This document shows positions 1-7,841 of a stretch of DNA of 61,818 nt, piece by piece (position 1 is the stretch's first letter; every line of letters begins with the position of its first letter). Origin of the DNA: an uncultured Saprospiraceae bacterium (GTDB lineage: Bacteria > Bacteroidota > Bacteroidia > Chitinophagales > Saprospiraceae); the NCBI GenBank assembly GCA_938016265.1, contig CALLWB010000037.1, positions 1 through 61,818 on the forward strand, given 5' to 3'. The position numbers and the translations under genes are program-made. Below the pieces are notes generated by a model that was given only the letters and a program-made list of their open reading frames with translations, was not told where the DNA came from and did no database searches.

Positions 1-1
1 C

Positions 2-436
2 ATTCCGTTTTATTTAAAATTACGACTAGGGGCTGTAAACTCACGACACCATTTTATTCTTCAACCAGGAATTAGTTACAACTTGAGAATGGGAAAAGTA
101 AAAGTTGGTCCTAGTGAAAACAAGCGAGAAGTTGATAAAGAATTCATCCGAAATTCTTCTATTAACCCTGTGTTTTTAGTTGGATATGAAGTTGGAGCAG
201 GTAAAGTACGTGAGATGGGACAAAGTTACCAAGACATCTCAAATATACGAGCCATGCTATTCCTTAGAGCAATAGTTCAAAACAAAACTTTCTTCAATAC
301 AGAATATCAAAAACAACAGATTTTTCAGGATATACCCAACTCTAATGTAGATGTGAAAGGAGTGCTACTTACAGTAGGGATAAAGATTTATTTCAATTTG
401 ACAAAACCAAAGATGGATAACAGTGCTGGCTATTAG
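2..436 (+). CDS. C-terminal end of an outer-membrane beta-barrel-like protein (5' truncated)
   Basis: The reading frame is open from base 2 with no start codon, so the gene begins outside the window; about 144 C-terminal residues are visible. They contain alternating polar/hydrophobic strands typical of a small Bacteroidota outer-membrane barrel: FYLKLRLGAV near the start, then GISYNLRMG, then VFLVGYEVGAG, and a last strand GVLLTVGIKIYFNL. A short polar tail follows before the TAG/TAA stop region. A TTG at 83 could be taken as a start, but the coding pattern clearly continues upstream of it. The family cannot be named from this fragment. A strong hairpin terminator follows 49 bases after the stop, so this is probably the last gene of its transcript. 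Confidence 0.6.
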   Translation: MPFYLKLRLGAVNSRHHFILQPGISYNLRMGKVKVGPSENKREVDKEFIRNSSINPVFLVGYEVGAGKVREMGQSYQDISNIRAMLFLRAIVQNKTFFNTEYQKQQIFQDIPNSNVDVKGVLLTVGIKIYFNLTKPKMDNSAGY

Positions 437-484
437 CATTAGTGTATGGGCAAATACTACTATGCAATAGCATGTTTGGGTAAG

Positions 485-513
485 GCGAGTGCTGGCATGG
501 CGCTCGCTTTTTT
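485..513 (+). terminator. Rho-independent terminator after the truncated barrel gene
   Basis: A 7-bp stem GCGAGTG/CGCTCGC (one G-T pair) with a 9-base loop is followed directly by six Ts. It lies 49 bases after the stop at 436, in the right orientation to end that transcript. Confidence 0.65.
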
Positions 514-546
514 CTACCAAATCTACTGGCTATTTGTCTCTTGTAA

Positions 547-993
547 ACTTGCACAAGTTTAACATATACTATTAATATAGACAATGATGGAGCATCGGGT
601 CTTGCAATAGGCCAAGTTGTTGTTTATTCAAATGCTGTTTCACTAATAAATCAACCCAACTCCATAATACCCCCAAATGGATCCTCTACTTTTGATATTG
701 AAATTTCTCTTTCAGTTTTAGGACTTCAAACAGCATTAATCAAAATTCCTACAAATGATGAAGACGAATGGTTATGTAATTTGACAATTGAATTTGAAGG
801 AACTGGGATGAGCATTGGGCCTGATATCTCACTTTCTACTAGCTGGGCATCTTTGATCGATTGTTCTGACAATATATTTTTCAATAGCATTGATGTTAAT
901 AATTTTTATACCCAAACAGTAACAATTGATAACGTCGGCTCTTCTGATTTATCTTTGGGTACAATTTACGAGAACTCCCCAAATAATAGGTAA
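547..993 (+). pseudogene. Remnant of a choice-of-anchor-D / ASH-like surface protein
   Basis: An open frame of 148 codons runs from the codon after a TAA at 544-546 to the TAG at 991, with no plausible start at its beginning (the first usable one, TTG at 781, is in the middle of the homologous region). The translation has the rhythm of a choice-of-anchor-D/ASH beta-sandwich: TINIDNDGASGLAIGQVVV, then a PPNGSSTFDIEI linker, then ALIKIPTNDEDEW and LTIEFEGTG, which ends the first domain. A second domain begins with a cysteine-bearing stretch and TVTIDNVGSSDLSLG, then breaks off at the stop after 25-30 residues. Both ends are missing, so I read it as a deletion remnant of a long secreted repeat protein. 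The domain name is from pattern recognition, not a search. Confidence 0.5.
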
Positions 994-1549
994 TAATGAA
1001 ATCCATTTGTGTAAAAATGGGTAAAACCAAAATCTTCGCGAAATTGGCGTTTAGGAAGCCGCTTCATCCAATCAGCTTATCTTCTGGGTTAAATTTTGCG
1101 GCAATTATATTATTGTAGTGATGTCCAGTATAACCCAATTCATGCAATAGGAAGTTTGATTTAGGTTGAAAACTCAATAAAAATGTGCGCTCTAGGGTGA
1201 TTTTGACTCGCAAACGTAGTAAGATTACGGGGAGAATCAAAATTGACGGACGTGCGCAGTTTTGCAGAGGATTCAGCATAAAATGAATTTTCTATTGCAT
1301 GTAGTGAGTAACTATATTCGTTACCCAAAACTGAAACTGATAAGCTTATCAAGATTTCATCCCATCCCCCTTTCCCCGCATCTTTGAATCGTCAACAACA
1401 TTAATATCAAATCAAAACCTTGAAGGAAGTTATGAAGTAATGGAATGCATTAAGTTATTAGGAAGTTTCACTTAACAGTCCTTCCACCAGAAGCCGACCC
1501 AGTGCTACCAACCAATTTCTACTATTTCAAGGTTCAAAAAAAGACAATT
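994..1549. other. 556-base region without a supported gene
   Basis: Short open frames exist on the minus strand (for example around 1064-1352) but none shows a recognisable domain, a start in good context or a conserved pattern. It lies between a gene remnant and the VWA gene and may be decayed sequence. The last part (1500-1549) is the likely leader of the VWA gene. Confidence 0.4.
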
Positions 1550-2182
1550 ATGAAAAACAGCAAAACGTACTATCAGATCATTTTAGACCAAAGCGGATCA
1601 ATGGGCAGTTGCTTGGATGCTACTATTAGCGGATTTAATGAGCAGTTGCAGTTAATTCAAAGTATGAAGGAAAAATACCCCGAGCAGACCTTTCTGATCT
1701 CCTTGACAACCTTCAACAATGAAGTGACCAATGTTATCCAATTGGCAGATCCCGCAAAAGCAAAATTACTATCCGCCAACACCTACCGACCAAGTGGAAT
1801 GACTGCCCTCCACGATGCCATCGGACTTTCTATCATGAATCTGAAAGCCACCGTCCAGCAGGAAGTCGACCGGGATGAAGCATCTGTTGTCTTCGTCGTC
1901 CTTACAGATGGCTACGAAAATGCCTCCACCATCTTTGACGGTAGAAAAATAAAAGCGTTGATCAAAGAACTCGACCAACATAAAAACTGGACGTTTTCCT
2001 ACCTCGGTGCAACACCCGATGCCGTAAAAATCGCCCAGGAGTTAAACTTCTGTTCTTCCAATTCTGCCTCCTACAAAGTACAGGAATCCAAAGAAACATG
2101 GAGCCGATTGAGAAAGTCAAGCGAGCGCTACATTGCTAAAAAGCAAAAAGGAGTCGTCTCCAAAAAATTCCTACAAAAATAA
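1550..2182 (+). CDS. von Willebrand factor type A domain protein
   Basis: This 210-residue protein is essentially one VWA domain. The metal-ion-dependent adhesion site is complete: DQSGS (Asp13, Ser15, Ser17), a threonine in RPSGMTALHDA, and an aspartate in VVLTDGYENAS. The fold order strand-MIDAS-helix (SGFNEQLQLIQSMK) is as expected, and the C-terminal part is basic (KSSERYIAKKQKGVVSKKF). There is no signal peptide, so it probably acts in the cytoplasm, as stand-alone bacterial VWA proteins often do as Mg-dependent protein-interaction modules. A longer reading from GTG at 1502 is possible, but the ATG at 1550 starts exactly before the first VWA strand and is preferred. It is followed by a strong terminator, so it need not share a transcript with the next gene. 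Confidence 0.85.
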   Translation: MKNSKTYYQIILDQSGSMGSCLDATISGFNEQLQLIQSMKEKYPEQTFLISLTTFNNEVTNVIQLADPAKAKLLSANTYRPSGMTALHDAIGLSIMNLKATVQQEVDRDEASVVFVVLTDGYENASTIFDGRKIKALIKELDQHKNWTFSYLGATPDAVKIAQELNFCSSNSASYKVQESKETWSRLRKSSERYIAKKQKGVVSKKFLQK

Positions 2183-2239
2183 GGCTGGAACACCTTAAAA
2201 TTATTGAAATTTAGAATTTTTAGACTTAATTTACACCAG

Positions 2240-2275
2240 ATAATCAGGGGAACAATGTTTCCTCTGATTATTTTT
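2240..2275 (+). terminator. Rho-independent terminator after the VWA gene
   Basis: A 13-bp stem (ATAATCAGGGGAA pairing with TTCCTCTGATTAT, one G-T pair), a 6-base loop and then five Ts. It separates the VWA gene from the gene starting at 2293. Confidence 0.8.
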
Positions 2276-2292
2276 GTTAACCAACTAGAACG

Positions 2293-3444
2293 ATGAAAAT
2301 ACACCTAATCAGAGGATCAGAATACCAGCAGGAAAAATACGAAGCAGTAGTAGAATTATTGCAACACTATGGAGGTGTTTTACATTTCGTAGCGACCGAA
2401 TGGGTAGCGGAAATTGGCCCTAAATCAACCCAGGAAGAATGGTCTGAAAACAGATTAAGCATACAGCGGCCCAAACTGAAAAAAAGTAGGGCCAGAAAAG
2501 CAAAACAAGTCGAGCATTTGACCTGGCCAGACTTGTTTTCTTTTTGTACTGCTTATCGGAATGCCCATGATATTGGCCACAATACCCCAGTTATTTTGTT
2601 GACCAATTTCTACAATGCACAAAATTGGTTTTCAGGAATGGATCAAAAAAACAACGCTTTTGTACATACGGCCGATTGGGCCACCTTTATTGGAGGCGAC
2701 CAACGCTTCCCTATTGCCTATCAAATCGCAGCAATTGTGCTTAGAAGAACCATGTTCACCAACTATAACAACTTACTGGACAAAGCACATCAACCTCCTA
2801 GAGGCTGCATCAATGATTTCTGCGAGGACAAAAGTTTAATCCACCTAAAACTTCGAACAGCAGACATCTGCATGGATTGCCAGCAACACTTTATTGATGT
2901 AAAAGGCGATCCTGCCATTTTTCAACAAGTAACCACGATCCTAGAAGGCATACGAAAACAAATGTTGTTCAAAGAACGGTTTACCATGCATTTGCAACCT
3001 TCTAGACTACAAATAAAAGGCAGAATGTTGAACCTCTTCCTAGAAGACATGGATGGGCAAAAATTGAAATTGAGCCCCCAGCAAAAAGCGATCTATCTTT
3101 TGTATCTATTACAACCAAATGGATTGGATTCTGCAGAGTTTATCGATCAACGCCCAATGGTTTCGAGCCTGTATAAGCTGGTCACCAACAAGGCCAATCT
3201 GGCAGAAATTGAAAACACCATTGCCAACCTGATGAATGTGCTGGATGACACGCTATCCATCACACGGTCAGTCATCAAGCGGAAAGTCACGCAATTGGTG
3301 GGAAAAGAAATGGCTGATCATTACATTATCACAGGTCCCAATAATGAGCGAAAACGAATTTCTTTAGATCGTAATTTGGTATCACTGGACGGGGTAGCAA
3401 TAGAGACCTTACAAAAAGCGGGTATAAATGTTCCTACTTTTTAA
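2293..3444 (+). CDS. Four-cysteine protein of unknown function with a possible C-terminal winged-helix region
   Basis: I do not recognise a characterised family in this 383-residue, apparently cytoplasmic protein. Residues 1-60 begin with MKIHLIRGSEY, strand-like, followed by a basic, low-conservation linker (KKSRARKAKQ). Residues 75-165 include VILLTNFYNAQNWF and an ADWATFIGGD segment. A probable zinc site follows: Cys172 and Cys177 (CINDFC), then LKLRTADICMDC with Cys193 and Cys196, a CX4C-X15-CX2C pattern. The last 120 residues (LSPQQKAIYLLYLLQP onward) are helical and end in YYxITG-like beta turns, resembling the winged-helix-like tails seen on other Bacteroidota hypothetical proteins; that comparison is from memory. 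The VWA gene upstream lies beyond a terminator, so any functional link is uncertain. Confidence 0.8.
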   Translation: MKIHLIRGSEYQQEKYEAVVELLQHYGGVLHFVATEWVAEIGPKSTQEEWSENRLSIQRPKLKKSRARKAKQVEHLTWPDLFSFCTAYRNAHDIGHNTPVILLTNFYNAQNWFSGMDQKNNAFVHTADWATFIGGDQRFPIAYQIAAIVLRRTMFTNYNNLLDKAHQPPRGCINDFCEDKSLIHLKLRTADICMDCQQHFIDVKGDPAIFQQVTTILEGIRKQMLFKERFTMHLQPSRLQIKGRMLNLFLEDMDGQKLKLSPQQKAIYLLYLLQPNGLDSAEFIDQRPMVSSLYKLVTNKANLAEIENTIANLMNVLDDTLSITRSVIKRKVTQLVGKEMADHYIITGPNNERKRISLDRNLVSLDGVAIETLQKAGINVPTF

Positions 3445-3506
3445 TTGCACTTGGAGTATTTTGCTAAAAACGAATATCAAATTCAAAAACAGCGTAGAAG
3501 CGAACC

Positions 3507-3532
3507 ATCATTTGCCAATGCCAAATGATTTT
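3507..3532 (+). terminator. Possible terminator after the four-cysteine gene
   Basis: An 8-bp perfect stem ATCATTTG/CAAATGAT with a 7-base loop, followed by a short T tract. It is AT-rich and the T tract is weak, so this is only a candidate. Confidence 0.35.
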
Positions 3533-3555
3533 GTTGGCGAATGATAAAAATAAGG

Positions 3556-3627
3556 GGTCTGCATTTGTCACTATATGCGCTACCGTCAGTTTTGCGCGAG
3601 CAAAACGAGGCCCTCTACTCCCAATAG
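3556..3627. repeat. Dispersed intergenic palindromic repeat, copy 1
   Basis: The element begins GGTCTGCATTTGTC, contains the hairpin GTTTTGC-GCGA-GCAAAAC at 3589-3606 and ends GGCCCTCTACTCCCAAT. A clearly related copy lies at 6468-6534 and a more diverged one at 14255-14307. It sits between a plus-strand and a minus-strand gene that converge on it. Confidence 0.6.
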
Positions 3628-3641
3628 ATTCACATCAACCC

Positions 3642-4607
3642 TTAATCTTTCCCCTTGGCAACTGATTCTTTAAGCAATTGAGCATAGTGCGGCAGATTTT
3701 TTTTGTATTCTTCCAAATCCCATTTTATTCCAAAATAAGAGGTGTATTTCTCCAAGGGCATTAAGCCAACTTCTGCTCTACGTTTATCAACATTTTCTGG
3801 ATCTTTTAAAGGAAAAACATAGCCTTCTCCAGTATTTGGATCGCCTCCAATCTGACTGCCATAAATCTGGAAATTGCCTTCTTCCAAATTGACCCTGTCT
3901 GTCAGCAGCGCTAAAGAACTCAATTTGGCTTCTCCATTATTAGCAGCTTCTTTTAGTAATGGAAGGTATTTCTTTTGAGTAGCTAATTCTGAATGCTGGA
4001 TAATCAGGAAGGCGGTGTTGGCTGCCCTGCGTCCCACAATTGATTTCTTTGGCCATCCGTGCCTCTCAATTATCTCCTCCAGTCTTGTCAGATTTTCTTT
4101 ATTAAGTATCTTTTTCAGTTCCCATAAGGCTGGAATAAATGGGGAGCCTTTTGTTTTTCGAGCAACACTGGTGTGATAATAAAACGCCTGATCAACCAAA
4201 CCCATTGTCCAGAGTTCCTTCGACAATTCCAAATTTTCGAGTTTGCCATGTTTCGCTTCTAATTTTTCAATTTGTCTGTTTTTGAATTTCTCCCATCTTT
4301 CGTCTTCGATCAGAAAATAAAAATCAGGATCATTTAATGCATAATTACTGGAATCTTTGATAGAGGCAATATTCAAGTAATAAAAGGCTTCCTCAAATTG
4401 CCTGTCTAATGCCAGGGCACAGGCATAATTATAGGTATTTTTAATATCGGTGGAATCCTTCTTATACCTGTTTGAATATTCTTCAATGGCCAGTTTTAAA
4501 TTTCCTTCATCTCTTAAACTGTCTGCTTTTGTAGTTGGTAATTGTTGTCCGAAAGAATTGCTAAGTAGAAAAACTCCCATTATAAAGGTTAGGATTGATC
4601 GTTTCAT
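3642..4607 (-). CDS. Exported TPR-like protein with a C-terminal DUF6624-type domain
   Basis: A 321-residue protein. The start at 4607 gives a clean signal peptide (MKRSILTFIMGVFLLSNSFG, cut before QQLP); an upstream in-frame extension to 4820 is open but has no coding character. Residues 25-110 form tetratricopeptide-like helices (ADSLRDEGNLKLAIEEY, NYACALALDRQFEEAFYYL). Residues 140-260 match what I know of DUF6624: ENLTRLEEIIERHGWPKKS, then AANTAFLIIQHS, KYLPLLKEAANNGEA and LALLTDRVNLEEGNFQIYG. DUF6624 is widespread in Bacteroidota and Actinobacteria and has no established reaction. The protein probably sits in the periplasm. No operon partner is evident; the neighbours are on the other strand. 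Confidence 0.8.
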   Translation of the reverse strand: MKRSILTFIMGVFLLSNSFGQQLPTTKADSLRDEGNLKLAIEEYSNRYKKDSTDIKNTYNYACALALDRQFEEAFYYLNIASIKDSSNYALNDPDFYFLIEDERWEKFKNRQIEKLEAKHGKLENLELSKELWTMGLVDQAFYYHTSVARKTKGSPFIPALWELKKILNKENLTRLEEIIERHGWPKKSIVGRRAANTAFLIIQHSELATQKKYLPLLKEAANNGEAKLSSLALLTDRVNLEEGNFQIYGSQIGGDPNTGEGYVFPLKDPENVDKRRAEVGLMPLEKYTSYFGIKWDLEEYKKNLPHYAQLLKESVAKGKD

Positions 4608-4983
4608 GGTTTTTGGAGTAATGGTATATAAGTTAAATGTGCAGTGAGCTATAAAGCTTCTTGGGCACTTGTTTTCATCCGCTTTGTGGCATAACGGATT
4701 TTTTTCAATTGGTAACACTTCTGAAAAAAATAAAAAAAACAAATTACGTAACCAGCCCCAATATTGTGGATAATATAAATTATCGGAAGATGCAAATCTT
4801 ACTGAAGGTAGATAAACCAATACACTATAGCTTGTTACTCAGAAAACTTTACGTAGCAAAAGGAGCACAAAAACTTTATGTCTGCTAGTATTTACAACTT
4901 GATTTATTCATTCTATACCTTAGAATGGAAAAAAATGATTTACTTCGCATTGGAATTGTGATAAAAAATAAAAATAAAAAAAC
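4608..4983. other. Divergent intergenic region between the DUF6624 gene and the small CxxC gene
   Basis: This 376-base AT-rich stretch should hold the promoters of both flanking genes. A TACCTTAG at 4917-4924 resembles the Bacteroidota -7 element TAnnTTTG for the plus-strand gene, with a TTTA 21 bases upstream. I see no convincing element for the minus-strand gene and no RNA gene. Confidence 0.3.
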
Positions 4984-5265
4984 ATGAGCATTGTCGATCG
5001 GCTTACCGCATTTTTGAAGAAAAATGGAAGAGATAAATCCCAAACCCCAGAAGGATTCTGTCCAAATTGTTGGGGAAGACAGGAATACGGTGCCCAGTTT
5101 TATGAGGCAGTAAAAAACAATAACACTGACTTCAATCATCCCAACCCCAAAGTCGGTTGGATACTTGACTATGCTGACAAACACTTGTCTGCCATCCAGC
5201 TACAAGAGAAAGAGGAAGAGTTAGTTTGCCCACTTTGTAAAACATCGTACCGTCCTGCGGAGTAA
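4984..5265 (+). CDS. Small zinc-ribbon-like protein
   Basis: A 93-residue cytoplasmic protein with two CxxC knuckles: CPNC (Cys26/Cys29) and CPLC (Cys82/Cys85), separated by a helical segment (YGAQFYEAVKNNN ... HLSAIQLQEKEEEL). This spacing fits a zinc-binding fold closed by the two ends of the chain. It has an ATG start after an A-rich leader, as is usual in Bacteroidota. I recognise the general look of a conserved Bacteroidota hypothetical protein but cannot name a function. It is a single gene followed by a convergent exported protein gene, with one hairpin terminator between them. Confidence 0.75.
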   Translation: MSIVDRLTAFLKKNGRDKSQTPEGFCPNCWGRQEYGAQFYEAVKNNNTDFNHPNPKVGWILDYADKHLSAIQLQEKEEELVCPLCKTSYRPAE

Positions 5266-5303
5266 AGGAGGAAACAAACAGGTAGACTAGAAAAAGATAA
5301 AAC

Positions 5304-5333
5304 AAAAAAAGCTGGTAACAATCGTTACCAGCT
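5304..5333 (-). terminator. Rho-independent terminator of the three-repeat exported protein gene
   Basis: A perfect 10-bp stem AGCTGGTAAC/GTTACCAGCT with a 4-base loop (5310-5333). Read on the minus strand it is followed by a run of seven Ts (5310 down to 5304), so it ends the minus-strand gene 5371-6285. Confidence 0.85.
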
Positions 5334-5370
5334 CACTTACTATACAAATTATTCTAACAAAATTACTTCC

Positions 5371-6285
5371 TTACTTTGAAGTCTTAATAACATATAGTTC
5401 TTTTCGGGGATTTTTTCCCTCACTATACATTACTTTACCAGTGTACAAATCAAGTTGGATATTTACCTCTCTAGAAGCATCGTGTAAGTAAACACTCCAC
5501 TCATCTCTAGCATTCTCATTAAATTTATATCTGGATTTACCTGATTTGCCTTGTTCTACCCATGTTTTCTCGCCAGTTTGTACAAAAGACCCAAGCATAC
5601 CTCTTTCTTTGGCGTGTCCAAACTTGACCGCCTTCACCGTCCAGCCATTTGGGCCAACAAAGGTTTTAGAGATCTCATATAAAGGACGTCGGTCCTTCGT
5701 ATTAAGCATTACTTTTTTTGTGTACAGATCCAATTGAATATTCATATCTCTGGATTTGTCTTGTAGGTATACACTCCACTCATCGCGTCCTTGCTCTTCA
5801 AAATTCCATCGAGTTTTACCATCTTTTCCAATCTCTATCCAACCCTTACTGCTAGTCTGGATAAATCCTCCAAGATACCCCTCCTGATTTCTAATCTGAG
5901 CAGAACAAACAGTCCAGCCATTCGAGCCAGCATAACGTTCAGTTATGTTGTAAATGGCATTTGGAGTTGGCCATTTGGGATCACTGTACATTACCTTTTT
6001 AGTATGCAGATCCAACTGAATTTTGACGTCCCTTGAGTCGTCCACCAAATAAACACTCCACGCATCCCGGTGAGTTTCTCTAAATGTATTCACCGCAACT
6101 CCCTGCTTCTGTTTTTCCTCTTCCCACTGCAGGTCTCCTCCTCGTTGGATAAAAGTCCCTAAGAAGGCAGTTTTACTGTCTCCATATTTAATAAAAGTTA
6201 CATTTTCGCCAGTAACAGTATCTGCTCCTGAAGCAAACGTTACAGCAAATAGTAGCAACCCGAAAGAAAAAATAATCGATTTCAT
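5371..6285 (-). CDS. Exported protein with three tandem ~90-residue repeats, function unknown
   Basis: A 304-residue protein with a signal peptide (MKSIIFSFGLLLFAVTFASG). The rest is three copies of one unit. Each starts with a glycine-rich strand pair (FLGTFIQRGG / YLGGFIQTSSKGW / MLGSFVQTGEKTW), continues through R(D/E)xWSVYLxDxSRD, and ends IQLDLxTKKVMY. The hallmark WSVYLxDxSRxxxIQLDL is present in all three, at about residues 80, 172 and 267. Units 2 and 3 are preceded by (S/P)NGWTV. I know no enzyme with this motif; it could be a beta-rich binding or structural protein in the periplasm or on the surface. It has its own promoter and terminator, so it is a single-gene transcript. Confidence 0.8.
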   Translation of the reverse strand: MKSIIFSFGLLLFAVTFASGADTVTGENVTFIKYGDSKTAFLGTFIQRGGDLQWEEEKQKQGVAVNTFRETHRDAWSVYLVDDSRDVKIQLDLHTKKVMYSDPKWPTPNAIYNITERYAGSNGWTVCSAQIRNQEGYLGGFIQTSSKGWIEIGKDGKTRWNFEEQGRDEWSVYLQDKSRDMNIQLDLYTKKVMLNTKDRRPLYEISKTFVGPNGWTVKAVKFGHAKERGMLGSFVQTGEKTWVEQGKSGKSRYKFNENARDEWSVYLHDASREVNIQLDLYTGKVMYSEGKNPRKELYVIKTSK

Positions 6286-6353
6286 TGTTTTGATTTTAAA
6301 TGGTTTTTAAAATTTAAAAGAGAATAATATATCTTCTTGTGTTTTTCATATTA

Positions 6354-6384
6354 CAAAGGTAAGACAACTATAAGCTACTCGAAA
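6354..6384 (-). promoter_or_regulatory. Bacteroidota-type promoter for the three-repeat protein gene
   Basis: On the minus strand the sequence reads TTTC-N19-TACCTTTG, very close to the Bacteroidota sigma consensus TTTG-N19-TAnnTTTG. It lies about 70 bases upstream of the ATG at 6285, a reasonable leader length. Confidence 0.6.
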
Positions 6385-6666
6385 CCACATGTTCGTGTGG
6401 CTCCTCATGAACACGCTCATTATCAATCCATTAGACAAAAATTATTTGGTTAATGGTAAAATCCAAAGGTCGCATTGGTCGCGCTACGCTCCACCAACCG
6501 TTTTGCCCAACAAAACGAGTCCCTCTGCCCAATACTTTCTACTTTCTACCAAATACCAATTACTTTTTTTGTATTTTTATAGCCTTTTTGCTGGGAACAT
6601 ACCTTAAAAACTGTTGAAAATCAACCAACAGAATAGGCAGCTCAGCCTAAAAGTTAACACACATTT
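6385..6666. other. Leader region of the deo operon
   Basis: This region contains palindromic repeat copy 2 (6468-6534). Downstream of it an AT-rich stretch has a TTTC-N21-TACTTTTT candidate promoter, ending about 6568. No gene is supported. Confidence 0.3.
6468..6534. repeat. Dispersed intergenic palindromic repeat, copy 2
   Basis: It begins GGTCGCATTGGTCGCGC, has the hairpin CGTTTTG-CCCAA-CAAAACG at 6499-6517, and ends GAGTCCCTCTGCCCAAT. It aligns along its length with the copy at 3556-3627. Confidence 0.6.
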
Positions 6667-7839
6667 ATGAGCATAAATCGAGTCATATTAATCGTTTTAG
6701 ACAGTGTTGGGATAGGAGAACTACCTGACGCAAACCTGTACAATGACGAAGGAAGCAATACCCTGGGAAACATCGCCAAACTCTATCCAGACCTGCATAT
6801 TCCCAACTTGATTGAGATGGGGTTGGGCAATATTGACCCATCCAACTTACTCAAAAAGACCAATCATCCAACAGCCGCCTACGGCAAAGCAAACGAACAA
6901 TCTTCCGGCAAAGACACGACCACCGGACACTGGGAAATCTGCGGACTGATCCTAGAAAAACCATTCCCTACGTTCCCTGATGGATTCCCTAAAGAATTCA
7001 TGGATCGATTTGAAGCAGCCATTGGATGCAAAACAATCGGCAATATCGTAGGATCAGGCACGGTCGTCATCAACGATTATGGAGACGAGCACCTGGCTAA
7101 GAAAGCACCAATTGTCTACACCTCCGCTGACAGTGTCTTTCAAGTCGCTATGCATGAGGACATATTCCCAATAGATAGACAATATGAAATCTGTCAAATT
7201 GCCAGGGACCTGCTCAAAGACGAATACGAAGTGGGCCGCGTGATTGCTCGACCTTTCATGGGGACGTCTGGCAATTATACTCGGACAAGCAGACGAAAAG
7301 ACTTTTCATTATTGCCACCAGACACGATATTGGACGCTATAGAAAATGCAAATAAAGAAGTATTTTCTATTGGAAAAATCGTCGATATCTTTGCAGGAAA
7401 AGGCATCACCAAATATGTCAAAACCGCCAACAACGAAGAAGGAATAAAAGAAACCATCAAAGCCATTGAAAGCAATCCTGCAAGTCTAATTTTTACTAAT
7501 CTGGTAGATTTTGATATGCTTTTTGGCCATAGACGAGACGTACCAGGTTACGCCAAATCCTTGATGGAGTTTGACAAATACCTCCCAGAAATAACTGACA
7601 AAATGAAAGACACCGATCTGCTCATCATCACCGCAGATCATGGCAACGACCCTTCTGCTCCTGGCAATGACCACACGCGAGAATACATTCCAATCCTTAC
7701 CTACGGCAAGTCAGTAAAACAAGGACAAAACATCGGTATTCGAAACACTTTCGCAGATATTTCGTCTACCATAGCAGAAGCATTGCAAATCAACTACAAA
7801 TCACCAGGAAAAAGTTACTATTCAGAAATTCAAGCATAG
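6667..7839 (+). CDS. deoB: Phosphopentomutase
   Basis: This 390-residue protein interconverts (deoxy)ribose-1-phosphate and (deoxy)ribose-5-phosphate in the cytoplasm and belongs to the alkaline-phosphatase-like superfamily. Family signatures are all present: the metal-binding N-terminus VLDSVGIGELPDA (Asp near residue 11), the phospho-threonine loop KDTTTGHWE with Thr85 as the expected modified residue, and the C-terminal metal ligands ADHGND and GNDHTREY. Length matches bacterial DeoB (about 390-400). It is the first gene of a five-gene deoxynucleoside operon and ends only two bases before the next start, so translational coupling is likely. Confidence 0.97.
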   Translation: MSINRVILIVLDSVGIGELPDANLYNDEGSNTLGNIAKLYPDLHIPNLIEMGLGNIDPSNLLKKTNHPTAAYGKANEQSSGKDTTTGHWEICGLILEKPFPTFPDGFPKEFMDRFEAAIGCKTIGNIVGSGTVVINDYGDEHLAKKAPIVYTSADSVFQVAMHEDIFPIDRQYEICQIARDLLKDEYEVGRVIARPFMGTSGNYTRTSRRKDFSLLPPDTILDAIENANKEVFSIGKIVDIFAGKGITKYVKTANNEEGIKETIKAIESNPASLIFTNLVDFDMLFGHRRDVPGYAKSLMEFDKYLPEITDKMKDTDLLIITADHGNDPSAPGNDHTREYIPILTYGKSVKQGQNIGIRNTFADISSTIAEALQINYKSPGKSYYSEIQA

Positions 7840-7841
7840 AG

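Noticed and set aside
1064-1352. Two minus-strand open frames of 60-70 codons between the gene remnant and the VWA gene.
   Set aside because: They overlap each other in different frames, show no domain, and contain no convincing start; coding cannot be supported.
4885-5184. A 99-codon minus-strand frame opposite the small zinc-ribbon gene.
   Set aside because: The plus-strand frame has paired CxxC motifs and a proper ATG; the minus frame has no recognisable feature.
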